From Chloroflexi bacterium 54-19 (lineage in GTDB: Bacteria; Chloroflexota; Chloroflexia; Chloroheliales; Chloroheliaceae), in the NCBI GenBank assembly GCA_001898225.1, contig MKTJ01000037.1, forward strand, positions 1 through 64,000: DNA of 64,000 nt. Direction: 5' to 3'. The notes under the pieces are model-generated. The model was not told the DNA's origin and ran no database searches. It worked only from the letters and a program-made list of their open reading frames with translations. The translations under genes were made by a program, and so were the position numbers. Position 1 is the first letter of the stretch; every line of letters starts with the position of its first letter. Positions 1 to 8,610 of this stretch are shown in pieces.

Positions 1-3
1 ATA

Positions 4-26
4 ATGACACTTTACCACTGTGTCAT
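4..26. repeat. Short inverted repeat before the first gene
   Basis: ATGACAC at 4–10 and GTGTCAT at 20–26 form a perfect 7-bp inverted repeat around a 9-nt loop. It could be an operator for the histidine kinase that starts at 97 or the end of a hairpin belonging to a gene left of the window. No U-tract follows, so a terminator role is doubtful. Confidence 0.35.
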
Positions 27-96
27 CTATCTATCAAATCTAACGTGACTGAGTACTAGGATTTAAGTTCCTATATTTTGCGCGGATTAAGAACTA

Positions 97-1287
97 ATGA
101 TTGAAACCGATTTAATAAGTGACGACATTGCTTTTCTAAGCCAGACCGAATCCATCCAACATATTTTAAGGGTTCTTTCCTATACCACCGGCCTGCGAAT
201 TTCCCTGGTAGCCCGCGTAACCGAGGACTCCTGGACCTGCTGCGCCGTGCTTGACGAAGCTAATTTCGGCTTGAAACCCGGCGACCAGCTAGAAGTTGAA
301 ACTACTTTTTGCAACGTGGTCCGCACTTCGAACGCACCGCTACTGCTCAACCAGGCCAAACTTCACCCGGTTTTTGGCGACCATGTGGCAATTAAACTCT
401 ATAACGTCGAAAATTATATAGCTGTCCCCTTGTATCTACGGGATGGCCGCTACTTCGGCGTTGTTTGCGCCCTGGACGTGGTACCGTTCGAAGCCAATTT
501 GAACGAGAACACTCTTACTATTTTTAAGTTGTTTGCCCAGTTAATCGCTTACGAAATGGAAAGCGAGGCCGATAGACGTTCCAAACAGGCCGAAATCAAT
601 AACCTCAACGACCTTATTTCGATTGCCGCCCACGACCTGCGCCAGCCCCTGACGGCCCTTCAACTCCGGGCCCACCTGGTCGCCCGTCACGCCAAACGAG
701 AAAATGTCAGCCCCCAGCTCGAAAATATGCTGGATAGTCTGGTAGTAGATGTCCTGAAAGCTACCCATTTGACCGATATTTTGCTGGATGTAGGGCGGAT
801 TGAGTCGGGCAATTTCGCCCTGGAAATGGACCAGACAGACCTGGCTTACCTGGTTACACAGGCGGTCGAGGAATATAAAAGGTCTGCGCCGGCGGTCATA
901 TTCGAAACGGAAATCCCGGCGCAACTCCGTATTGAGGGTGACGAAACTCGGCTCGGCCAGGTCATTCGCAACCTGCTTGATAACGCCATAAAGTATTCAC
1001 CTGGCTCAAAGAAAAAGGTCGAGGTACGTCTTAGCTACTTGCCCAAAGATACTGTCTTTTTACAAGTGCGCGACTATGGTATGGGGGTGGAAGAAGGCGA
1101 CCTTCAGAACTTGTTCAAACGTCAGTTCAGGACGGAGCAAGCCAGGGGGGCCGGGATAAAGGGGTCAGGCTTTGGCCTCTATATCACCCGCCAAATCGTC
1201 GAGGCCCATTACGGCCAAATCTGGGCCGATTTGCCTGTGGGTGGCGGCCTCCGCTTCAATATTACCCTGCCAGTTGCGTTGAACTAG
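97..1287 (+). CDS. GAF-domain sensor histidine kinase (orphan)
   Basis: Likely cytoplasmic sensor kinase of 396 aa. An N-terminal GAF-like domain (about residues 15–160) is followed by a HisKA dimerisation helix whose phospho-acceptor is H179 in the string AAHDLRQPLT. The HATPase_c domain has its N box at N292 and N296 (RNLLDNAIKYS), a G1 box DYGMGVEEGD and a G2 box GSGFGLYI. There is no transmembrane segment, so the signal is probably internal: a ligand or redox state bound by the GAF domain. No response regulator gene is adjacent, so the partner is encoded elsewhere. Kinase assignment is firm; the signal is unknown. Confidence 0.9.
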   Translation: MIETDLISDDIAFLSQTESIQHILRVLSYTTGLRISLVARVTEDSWTCCAVLDEANFGLKPGDQLEVETTFCNVVRTSNAPLLLNQAKLHPVFGDHVAIKLYNVENYIAVPLYLRDGRYFGVVCALDVVPFEANLNENTLTIFKLFAQLIAYEMESEADRRSKQAEINNLNDLISIAAHDLRQPLTALQLRAHLVARHAKRENVSPQLENMLDSLVVDVLKATHLTDILLDVGRIESGNFALEMDQTDLAYLVTQAVEEYKRSAPAVIFETEIPAQLRIEGDETRLGQVIRNLLDNAIKYSPGSKKKVEVRLSYLPKDTVFLQVRDYGMGVEEGDLQNLFKRQFRTEQARGAGIKGSGFGLYITRQIVEAHYGQIWADLPVGGGLRFNITLPVALN

Positions 1288-1317
1288 ACAACATACAACA
1301 CGCCGTTTATGGGTAAA

Positions 1318-1334
1318 CATTGTTTCGTTCAACG
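1318..1334. repeat. Dispersed 17-bp intergenic repeat, copy 1
   Basis: The string between the kinase and the xseA stop matches the core of repeats found near 39519, 42405 and 53947. In this orientation it reads CATTGTTTCGTTCAACG, one base different from the reverse complement of the 53947 copy. Seen directly; function unknown. Confidence 0.6.
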
Positions 1335-1338
1335 AAAG

Positions 1339-2526
1339 TTAGACCACCCTGGCCTCGAAAGAGCCATTTTTAACCCGCACCTGCAAGCTCTCCCCGCTCT
1401 GGACCTGACCTGCTTCTGTAATGACCTGCCCATCCTGGGCCCGGCTGACAATAGAATAACCGCGTTCGAGAATCTGGTTGGGGTTTAACACTTTCAGACG
1501 GCTGGAAAGGGCGCTCACCCTGGCCTGGCGCAGTTCGAGCGAGTGGTCGAGTTGCATCCGGTTGCGTTCCTTCACCTCGGTAAGGCGGCGGCGAATCGCG
1601 GCAATCCTTGCTACCGGTGACGACAGCAACAAACGGCGATTGACGCTTTCAAGCTCGTCTTTGTGCTCGTCCAGCTTGTTTTGCAAAGCGATATAGACCC
1701 GGTCGGCCAGACCCCGCACTTCTTCGCGCAGTTCGTCCAGGTGGGGCGCGACCAGTTCGGCGGCGGCGCTCGGTGTAGGTGCACGCAGGTCCGCCACGTA
1801 ATCCACGATGGTATAGTCGATTTCGTGGCCAACCCCTGTCACGACCGGGATACGGCTGGCAAAGACGGCTCGCGCCACCCGCTCGTCATTAAAAGCCCAC
1901 AGGTCTTCGAGCGAACCACCACCCCTGGCAACGATTATTACATCAATGTTTTCAACCTCGTTGAGGGCCGCGATAGCCCGCACGATTTGAGGCGGGGCCG
2001 TATCGCCCTGGACCTGGGTCGGCGATAAGATGAGATGGGCCAGAGGGAAGCGCCGTCCCAGCACGTTCAAAATATCCTGGAAGGCGGCGGCGGTCGGGGA
2101 AGTTACAATCCCGATAGTCTTCGGACGGGCCGGGAGAGGTCGTTTGCGTTCGGGCGCGAAAAGACCCTCGGCTTCCAGGCGTCGTTTGAGCGCCTCAAAT
2201 TCGAGGTGTAGCCGACCAACCCCTGCCGGTTGAATCTGGTCCACGTAGAACTGCAATTTGCCGTTGGCCTCATAAACATCCATCCGGCCATGCATAATAT
2301 AGTTCGTACCGTTACGGGGCAGGTGGGCCTGGCGCATGGCCGACTGCCGGAATAGTACGCAGGACATCTGGCCGGTGCCGTCTTTGAGGGTAAAAAAGTA
2401 GTGGCCGCTCGAAGTAGGGCTGCACCCCGATACCTCGCCCTGCATCCACAAATCGCTGAGATGCTCGTCGCAATCCAGCTTTATTTTTAAATAATAGAGC
2501 GCTTCTGTAACCGAATAAATTTCCAT
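1339..2526 (-). CDS. xseA: Exodeoxyribonuclease VII large subunit
   Basis: Large subunit of exonuclease VII, which degrades single-stranded DNA to oligonucleotides during repair. The 395-aa product has the N-terminal OB-like domain (SDLWMQGEVSG, about residues 20–90) and the catalytic domain with the family strings IGIVTSPTAAAFQDIL, ARGGGSLEDLW and GVGHEIDYTIVDYVADLRAP. I start at the ATG at 2526 (MEIYSVTEALYYL). The open frame extends to 2598, but those 24 residues are encoded by a GGGGATAA-type repeat and resemble no XseA N-terminus. The small subunit xseB is not visible nearby, although the two are often adjacent. Confidence 0.93.
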   Translation of the reverse strand: MEIYSVTEALYYLKIKLDCDEHLSDLWMQGEVSGCSPTSSGHYFFTLKDGTGQMSCVLFRQSAMRQAHLPRNGTNYIMHGRMDVYEANGKLQFYVDQIQPAGVGRLHLEFEALKRRLEAEGLFAPERKRPLPARPKTIGIVTSPTAAAFQDILNVLGRRFPLAHLILSPTQVQGDTAPPQIVRAIAALNEVENIDVIIVARGGGSLEDLWAFNDERVARAVFASRIPVVTGVGHEIDYTIVDYVADLRAPTPSAAAELVAPHLDELREEVRGLADRVYIALQNKLDEHKDELESVNRRLLLSSPVARIAAIRRRLTEVKERNRMQLDHSLELRQARVSALSSRLKVLNPNQILERGYSIVSRAQDGQVITEAGQVQSGESLQVRVKNGSFEARVV

Positions 2527-2660
2527 AAAGATGATATTTCCCCATGAATCGCCGTAGTTATCCCCATTAATCCCTGGTTTTCCCCAATTTATCCCCATTT
2601 ATCCCCAAATTTCCCAAAATATGCCAATATTTTTGGGATGATTTTTGGATTAGTTGGGAT
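2527..2660. repeat. Iterated GGGGATAA-like motifs and hairpin upstream of xseA
   Basis: Read on the minus strand, the spacer before xseA contains at least four GGGGA-type units (GGGGATAAAT, GGGGATAAATT, GGGGAAAA, GGGGATAAC) spaced 10–14 bp apart. Units of opposite polarity (TTTATCCC, CATCCC) lie upstream of them. At the junction, CCCAAAATAT at 2613–2622 pairs with ATATTTTTGGG at 2627–2637 across a 4-nt loop. This could be a phased protein-binding array or a transcript hairpin between the hydrolase and xseA genes. Confidence 0.5.
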
Positions 2661-2694
2661 AAAGAGTGTGAGATAAGATTGCGGGGTAAACTAG

Positions 2695-3492
2695 CTAAGA
2701 GACCGGCGCCTTTGCCCGTTGGCGGCGTTTGCGCTGGCGGGCCAGGTAATCCAGGATAATCAAGCCTGTAATTTCGGGACGCTGGCTCAAAACCGGGTGA
2801 CTGGCGCCCGGCACAATACAAATCTCGCTCCCCTTGATAGAGCGGTGAATATCAAGGGTTTGCGCGATACTCCCAAAATGGTCGTGCTGGCCGCTCATTA
2901 CGAGAGTCGGTGCTGTTATCTGGCCCAGATCTTCCTGAGAAAAGTTGGGATATTGCAGCCACATGGCACGTAACTGCCGGGCTAAATCCTTCCAGTAACC
3001 CTGGCCCTGGCTGGCGTGCTGTTTTTCCAGGTCGGCGGCCCAGTCCGGGTAATTCTGCTCGATATTCTCCGGGGTCAGAGTTTCCATAGCCTTGAGGCAG
3101 GTTTCGTCGTTATAATAGTTGGCCCCAACCACGACCATCGCCATAATTACTTCGGGGTAGCGCCGGGCCAATTCCAAAAGCGTAATCGCGCCGTCGCTAA
3201 ACCCGACCAGGGTCGCTTTCGCGATATTGAGGGCGCGCAACAAACCCACGGCGTCCCCGGCCAGTTGGGCGTAATCCTCAAACCTACCGGGCGGGTTATT
3301 GGTCCGGCCATGACCCCGGTGTTCAAAAACCAGAACCCGGTATTCCTGGGCAAAGCGGTCGACCTGGTTGCTCCAGTCGCTGTCCGGTCCGATTACCCCA
3401 AAAGCGCCGTTAAATAAAACGAGCGGCTCCGCGCCTTCTGGCCCGTGCAGCTCGTAATAAATTTCCAGGTCGTTTACCTTGGCATAGGGCAT
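2695..3492 (-). CDS. Alpha/beta-fold hydrolase
   Basis: Soluble alpha/beta hydrolase of 265 aa. The nucleophile elbow is GFSDG with S99, the likely acid is the Asp in SGQHDHF (about residue 205), and the likely catalytic His is H232 in GASHPVL. The N-terminal oxyanion region LVLFNGAFGV is also present. Substrate cannot be inferred; the family includes esterases, lactonases and haloperoxidase-like enzymes. It is followed on the same strand by xseA after a spacer of about 170 bp that holds repeats, and preceded by accB about 90 bp away. Confidence 0.85.
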   Translation of the reverse strand: MPYAKVNDLEIYYELHGPEGAEPLVLFNGAFGVIGPDSDWSNQVDRFAQEYRVLVFEHRGHGRTNNPPGRFEDYAQLAGDAVGLLRALNIAKATLVGFSDGAITLLELARRYPEVIMAMVVVGANYYNDETCLKAMETLTPENIEQNYPDWAADLEKQHASQGQGYWKDLARQLRAMWLQYPNFSQEDLGQITAPTLVMSGQHDHFGSIAQTLDIHRSIKGSEICIVPGASHPVLSQRPEITGLIILDYLARQRKRRQRAKAPVS

Positions 3493-3581
3493 TTGTCACT
3501 CTCCGGTTGAATGAGAATTAAAGAAGCGGTTTACTTCTTTATTTTACGCAAAGGCCTCCGCCGTAAGCAAATACTTTCCGG

Positions 3582-4271
3582 TTATCCTGCCGGTTCGAGC
3601 AGCATCAAGGTCTGCCCGTATTCAACCGGCTGGCCGTTTTCAACCGAAACCCGGACACACCGGCCCCGATGCTCACTTTTGATTTCGTTCATAATCTTCA
3701 TCGCTTCGATGATACCGATAACCTGGTCCCGCTCGACCATATCGCCTTCCTGGACAAACGGCGCTTCGTTCGGGTCGGGAGACCGGTAGAAGGTACCGAC
3801 CATAGGGGCGACGACCTTGTGGAAGGAATCCTGGGGCGGCGCGCCGGGGTCGGGAATAACCGAAGCCGGGGGCGGGTTAAGGGCCAGCGAAGCCGGTACC
3901 TCCGGCAAAGGCGCCGGGGTCAATGTGGTGGCCGGGGCCGGTAGGCCGGACAACATCACCGGGGCCGGGGCAGGACGCTCCCGTTTGATAACCAGCTTTT
4001 GAGCGCCGTTATCACGTTCGAGCGTCAACTCGGTAATATCGTTTTCATTGACCAATTTCACCAGGTCGCGTACTTCCTGGGTAGAGAAAGCGCCGGAATT
4101 AGTGGGGGCGGAGGCCGGTTCAACCGGGGCCGGACTGGCGGCAGGCCGCCGGTCTTCCGGAGTCGAACGTTTTTCGGCCTGGGAACCTTCGTCTCTTGAA
4201 CGGGGGTAACCGCGTCTTTCCTGGCCGCCGCTACCACCAGGACGGTTAGATCGCGAACCTGGTATTGGCAT
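3582..4271 (-). CDS. accB: Acetyl-CoA carboxylase biotin carboxyl carrier protein
   Basis: Carrier subunit of acetyl-CoA carboxylase, which holds biotin for the first step of fatty acid synthesis. The 229-aa product ends in a biotinyl domain with the site EAMKIMNE, where the biotinylated lysine is K192. A long Pro/Ala-rich linker separates it from an N-terminal segment with the AccB-like string VRDLVKLVNENDITELTLE. I use the ATG at 4271, one base after the efp stop, because the longer frame to 4310 would overlap efp. The first 45 residues are Gly/Arg/Ser-rich and longer than usual. accC, the common partner, is not adjacent. Confidence 0.93.
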   Translation of the reverse strand: MPIPGSRSNRPGGSGGQERRGYPRSRDEGSQAEKRSTPEDRRPAASPAPVEPASAPTNSGAFSTQEVRDLVKLVNENDITELTLERDNGAQKLVIKRERPAPAPVMLSGLPAPATTLTPAPLPEVPASLALNPPPASVIPDPGAPPQDSFHKVVAPMVGTFYRSPDPNEAPFVQEGDMVERDQVIGIIEAMKIMNEIKSEHRGRCVRVSVENGQPVEYGQTLMLLEPAG

Positions 4272-4272
4272 C

Positions 4273-4830
4273 TTAAGCACGCTCCACGTATTTACCCGTA
4301 CGGGTATCAACTTTCACTTTGTCGCCGGTATTCACAAACAACGGGACCAATACCCGCAGACCGGTTTCGGTCATGGCCGGTTTGGTCGCGCCGGTCGCGG
4401 TGTCACCCTTGATTCCGGGTTCGGTATTGGTGATTTCCAGGATAACGGAAGGCGGGATTTCCAGGTCAATAGGCTCGCCATTGTAAGTGAGAATATCAAC
4501 CGTATCGCCTTCGCGGATGTAATATTTGACGTCACCGATCTGGTCGTCACGCAGCATAACCTGGTCGAAGGTTTCGGTGTTCATGAAGTGAAATTCTTCG
4601 CCATCCTGGTATTGGTACTGGTCGGTTTCCCGCTCCAACCGCACGTCGTTGAACTTGGCGCCGGCCTGGAAAGTGTTGACCGTATTCGCGCCGGTCCGCA
4701 AATTCCTGAAAGAAATTTTGACCTGGGCGCTGCCGCGGCCAATCTTCTGGTGGTCAAATTCCAAAATTTTAAGCAATTGACCGTCGAGATCAATTGTCAT
4801 TCCGCGCCGAATTTCGCTGGTCGAAACCAT
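4273..4830 (-). CDS. efp: Translation elongation factor P
   Basis: EF-P binds the ribosome and relieves stalling at polyproline stretches. The 185-aa product has the three-domain length of the family, the KOW-like N-terminal domain (residues 1–65) and the C-terminal signature ending DTRTGKYVERA. The tip of the functional loop reads KIGRGSAQ, with R32 where E. coli EF-P carries the beta-lysylated K34. A clear Shine-Dalgarno (aggagg) lies before the ATG. The gene pairs with accB one base downstream, an efp–accB order seen in many bacteria. Confidence 0.96.
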   Translation of the reverse strand: MVSTSEIRRGMTIDLDGQLLKILEFDHQKIGRGSAQVKISFRNLRTGANTVNTFQAGAKFNDVRLERETDQYQYQDGEEFHFMNTETFDQVMLRDDQIGDVKYYIREGDTVDILTYNGEPIDLEIPPSVILEITNTEPGIKGDTATGATKPAMTETGLRVLVPLFVNTGDKVKVDTRTGKYVERA

Positions 4831-4941
4831 AAAAAACTAATTCCTCCTGAATAACATTTTAAAAACCGTTCCGAGTCACAGATTATACCATAAAATGGGG
4901 CCGACTTTAACAAGCGGTTTTAAAGGTGTGCCAACCCGTGT

Positions 4942-4947
4942 TATAAT
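4942..4947 (+). promoter_or_regulatory. Candidate -10 element for the YdcF/SanA-like gene
   Basis: A perfect TATAAT lies about 70 bp before the ATG at 5016. At 17 bp spacing the upstream hexamer is TTTAAA, a weak -35. The placement between divergent genes fits a promoter for the plus-strand gene. Confidence 0.4.
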
Positions 4948-5015
4948 ATAGCCCTGTACCGCCAGCCACCCCGTCCACAACGGATGACAGGAGATACTAT
5001 CCAATAAGGAGAGGA

Positions 5016-5783
5016 ATGCAGTCACAGCAAACTTCAAGTTATCGTCATAACGGGACTGCCCCGGTAAAATCCAGTAGATACAACCAGGCTGTTACGACCC
5101 GCCCCGAACCGCTCTCTCAGCTTAAGCCTGCTCCCGGCCAGGTCGCTACCAGACCTTCTCGCCGCAAACGCCGCCCCATCAGATGGTTATTAGCGGTCTT
5201 GTTTATAGTTGTCGCCCTTGTCCTGAGCCCCTTTGTCGTGGTCCAACTGATAAAATTCACGAACCAGTCCAAAATTTATACCGAGGTTCCGGCAATCCCG
5301 GCCCGCCCGGTGGCAATTGTCTTCGGGGCCGGGCTGAACCGCGACGGCACACCCAGCCGGATGCTGTCGGACCGGTTGGACGGCGCGATAGACCTCTACA
5401 AAGCCGGGAAGGTGGAACAACTGCTCCTGACCGGCGACGAAGTGACCAACTTGGAAATCAGCGCCATGCGCAGTTATGCCATCCAGAACGGAATTCCGGC
5501 CTCAAAAATCCTGACTGACAAGGCTGGGCTACGTACCTATGACAGTTGCTACCGGGCCAACCACAATTTCGGCATCACCAGCGCCATCCTGGTAACGCAG
5601 GGTTATCACCTACCCCGTGCCCTCTTTCTTTGTAACGGGTTGGGCATAGACGCGGTCGGCTTCAAGGCCGGGCGGGATGATTATCCCAACCAGGACTATT
5701 ACAACCAGCGTGAATTCCTGGCAACCTTCCTCTCCTGGGTTGACATAACTATTACCCATCCTGAACCCGAAATCCAGGATTAA
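5016..5783 (+). CDS. SanA/YdcF-family (DUF218) membrane protein
   Basis: Single-pass membrane protein of 255 aa. A basic, disordered N-terminus (residues 1–53) leads into one membrane helix (about 54–78, WLLAVLFIVVALVLSPFVVV). The rest is a DUF218 domain with the family strings AIVFGAGL, GTPSRMLSDRLDGAIDLYKAG and LLLTGD, and the late TQGYHLPRALFLC. SanA of enterobacteria affects envelope permeability; ElyC acts in peptidoglycan and undecaprenyl metabolism. The exact reaction here is unknown. A good ribosome site (aaggagagg) precedes the ATG. Confidence 0.85.
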   Translation: MQSQQTSSYRHNGTAPVKSSRYNQAVTTRPEPLSQLKPAPGQVATRPSRRKRRPIRWLLAVLFIVVALVLSPFVVVQLIKFTNQSKIYTEVPAIPARPVAIVFGAGLNRDGTPSRMLSDRLDGAIDLYKAGKVEQLLLTGDEVTNLEISAMRSYAIQNGIPASKILTDKAGLRTYDSCYRANHNFGITSAILVTQGYHLPRALFLCNGLGIDAVGFKAGRDDYPNQDYYNQREFLATFLSWVDITITHPEPEIQD

Positions 5784-5924
5784 GACTTTCATAAACATTT
5801 TCGATTAGGAATTGCTTAAACTTTTGGTCCTACAACCTGGAAGCTTGCATGGGCAACTTAAAGATTGTATATTTGCAATAATGAATAGTAGATTCATTAA
5901 GGCTGTAAATTAGGGGGCAAGCCC

Positions 5925-8438
5925 ATGGCTAAAGGCCGTGCCACCCAGGCGTCAAAGGTGAGCCAAAGACCGGCTCCCCGCACGCTCAGGCCCAGTGCCT
6001 TAACCCTTTCAATCTCTCTATCTCTGCTGCTTATCGCTCCCCTCTGCTGGAACCTTCTTAGCTCTGACGGGAACGGTTTATTTACTTCTGCGAACCAAAC
6101 CGGCAAAGTTTACCGCCTTCCCGAAACCGATTACGACCCCAACCCCGCCCCTATCCCCGGTGAGCTTTTAATCCGGGTCGAAGAACCTATCGCCCCTATT
6201 TTGCAAAACGAGCTGGCAAAATCGCTACAAACTTTGCCTTTCGGCCAGAACGAAGTCCCTTTGTCCGCTCTTATCGGGCAGCGCCTTTCGGGAGAACAGT
6301 TCGGGGAGAGTTGGCCCGCTGCCGGGTCGTTGGTCCAGAAATACGGCCTATGGGCTGCCGACGCGATTGACCCGGAACTTGGCACCTGGCGGTTAAAACT
6401 AAACCCCCAGAGTGACCTTACCGAGGCCGTAGCCGATTTCCAGGAATTGAACCTCGTCCGCTATGTCGAGCCGGACTACCCGGTTTACGGCTTATCGCTC
6501 GAACCGAACGACCCCTACTTCGCCCAGAACCAGCAACCGGCCCTCCGCACCATTCATGCACCCGAAGCCTGGGATATTTCCACCGGCAGCAGTAATGTTG
6601 CTATCGCCTTTCTCGATACCGGCCTGGCGTACGGCCATAACGACCTGAAAGACAAAATCATGACCGACCGGGGCCGCAATTTCGTGGCCGAACCGGCCAA
6701 CGATTTCGCCTGGGACGATAACGGCCACGGCACCTATGTCGCCGGGATAGCCGCCGCCCAGACTAATAACGGCCTGGGTATCGCAGGGGTTAGCTGGGGT
6801 TCGCGCCTCCTATCGGTCAAAGTCCTCGACTACGCCAACCTGGGCAGTATCGCTACCTTCTCAATGGGGTTGGCCTACACTACTACCCAACCGGTCCAGG
6901 TAGTCAATATGAGTACGGGTAGCGCGGTACGTTCGCGGATAATGGAAGACGAGGTAGAAAAAGCCTTTAACAAAGGGTTGGTGCTGATAGCGGCTTCAGG
7001 AAACGAAGGGAAATTAAAATTTACCTACCCCGCTGCCTTCGATAATGTCATCGCGGTAGGGGCGCTGGACAGCCAGGGCAAACCGGCGGCCTTTTCGACC
7101 TACGGCCAGTATCTTTCGCTGGTCGCGCCGGGGGAAAATATTTTGAGCCTGAACTGGGCCAGCGACCGCGATTATGCCCTCGGTTCCGGCACAAGCTCAG
7201 CCTGCCCCTTCGTGAGCGGAACGGTTGCCCTTATGCTATCGGTTAACCCGAACCTTTCCAACCGCCAAATCCGCAACATCCTGGAAGGAACCGCCGTGCC
7301 GGTGCCAGGGGTAGCAGTCCCGACCAGTACCCCTACCCCCATCCCGGAAATTAATCCAACCATTGCGCCGACCCCGACCAGCGGGTCGCTCGTTACACCC
7401 ACGCCCCTGACCCCGGTCGCCGGGCTCCAGGCAGACAGCACCACCGGGGCCACCGGTAGCGCCGGTTCTTCGAATTACAATTTCAAAATGGGCTGGGGCA
7501 GGCTCGATGTCTTTGGCGCGGTCCTGGCTGCCCGTGACAATGTCTATTATCCGGGCCACCATACCACCCTTACCGGCATGGTCGAAGGTTTTCCCGATGC
7601 CCTGGATGTAACCGTTTCACTCGAACCGGGGGACGTGCGTTTCCCCGATGAAACCGGACGCTACCAGTTCACCAACCTCCCGCCCGGCTCCTACCGGCTG
7701 GTGGTAGAATCTAAAAAATATAACATCAAAACCACCGACGACCTGGTAATTGAAGGTAGCGATGCCAATATTCTCGTCCAGAATTTCGATTTCACCGCGC
7801 AAGTGGCCTCGATTCTTGACGATAAAACCAAACCAGCCATCGGGGCTTTCCTGCCGGTCACCAAACCGAACGACCCGGAAGTACGCTATTTCCCCAACAA
7901 ACATACCCTGGCCGGGGCATTTAAAGACTACTGGGTGGCTAAAGGTGGTCTGCCCATTTTCGGGATGCCCATCAGCGAGGAATTCCAGGAGAACGGCCTG
8001 ACGGTCCAATATTTCGAGCGAGCCATCCTCGAATACCATACCGAATTTGCCAGCACCCGCCAGGAAATCCAACCCCGCCTGGTTGGCACCGCCGCCGCCA
8101 AAAATCTCGCCGACCAACCAGCCTTCAAACGGCTGGCCGACACCGGCAAAATCCCCACGGTCCCGGCCACCGCCGAGTATTTCGATACTACCGGGCACTC
8201 GCTGGACGGTATCTTCAAAACTTTCTGGGAGTCCAACGGCGGTCTCGCCCTGTTCGGCTATCCTATCAGCGAGCCTTTCAAAGTGACCGATGCCGACGGC
8301 AAAGCCCGCCTGACCCAGTATTTCGAACGGTGCCGTATGGATTACTTCCCGGAACAGGAAGGCACCCCCTACGTTATCCAGCTTGGACTGCTTGGCCGGG
8401 AGAGCGCTCTCCAACAGGGCCTTATCAGCACCCCTTAA
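5925..8438 (+). CDS. Secreted subtilisin-like serine protease with C-terminal repeats
   Basis: Exported S8 protease of 837 aa. A membrane-spanning signal segment lies near residues 28–45. The catalytic triad is intact: D231 (FLDTGLAYGH), H268 (NGHGTYVAG), S424 (GTSSACPF), with oxyanion N360 (ASGNEG). A Pro/Thr-rich stretch (about 465–510) interrupts the end of the S8 domain, which resumes at GWGRLDVFGAV. Next come a carboxypeptidase-regulatory-like beta domain (about 545–610) and two roughly 75-residue repeats (about 653–722 and 750–827) with the pattern YF..TGH.L.G.FK..W...GG. These repeats recur in two other exported proteins of this window. Confidence 0.9.
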   Translation: MAKGRATQASKVSQRPAPRTLRPSALTLSISLSLLLIAPLCWNLLSSDGNGLFTSANQTGKVYRLPETDYDPNPAPIPGELLIRVEEPIAPILQNELAKSLQTLPFGQNEVPLSALIGQRLSGEQFGESWPAAGSLVQKYGLWAADAIDPELGTWRLKLNPQSDLTEAVADFQELNLVRYVEPDYPVYGLSLEPNDPYFAQNQQPALRTIHAPEAWDISTGSSNVAIAFLDTGLAYGHNDLKDKIMTDRGRNFVAEPANDFAWDDNGHGTYVAGIAAAQTNNGLGIAGVSWGSRLLSVKVLDYANLGSIATFSMGLAYTTTQPVQVVNMSTGSAVRSRIMEDEVEKAFNKGLVLIAASGNEGKLKFTYPAAFDNVIAVGALDSQGKPAAFSTYGQYLSLVAPGENILSLNWASDRDYALGSGTSSACPFVSGTVALMLSVNPNLSNRQIRNILEGTAVPVPGVAVPTSTPTPIPEINPTIAPTPTSGSLVTPTPLTPVAGLQADSTTGATGSAGSSNYNFKMGWGRLDVFGAVLAARDNVYYPGHHTTLTGMVEGFPDALDVTVSLEPGDVRFPDETGRYQFTNLPPGSYRLVVESKKYNIKTTDDLVIEGSDANILVQNFDFTAQVASILDDKTKPAIGAFLPVTKPNDPEVRYFPNKHTLAGAFKDYWVAKGGLPIFGMPISEEFQENGLTVQYFERAILEYHTEFASTRQEIQPRLVGTAAAKNLADQPAFKRLADTGKIPTVPATAEYFDTTGHSLDGIFKTFWESNGGLALFGYPISEPFKVTDADGKARLTQYFERCRMDYFPEQEGTPYVIQLGLLGRESALQQGLISTP

Positions 8439-8610
8439 ATGGCCTCAATTTTGTTTTTTCCTCACAAAAAATAGCCCTTACTTACCATAAAATTCTATTG
8501 CGTTATAGAAAAAAAGGTTGTAAATTAGAATGGCGCGTTATGTTAAGACGATGCTTGATTAAAAATCCCCTCAGCGCTACGGAACTAAAACCAAACAGGA
8601 GAACTTAGTA

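Noticed and set aside
2527..2598. Upstream extension of xseA by 24 residues
   Set aside because: The extension is translated repeat (Gly/Asn/Asp/Trp) and is not part of the XseA N-terminus; the ATG at 2526 gives the normal start.
4272..4310. Longer accB start overlapping efp
   Set aside because: It would overlap the efp C-terminus by nearly 40 bp; the ATG at 4271 directly follows the efp stop.
7617..8414. 265-codon minus-strand frame under the first subtilase
   Set aside because: Shadow of the repeat region; Gly/Val-rich with no motif.
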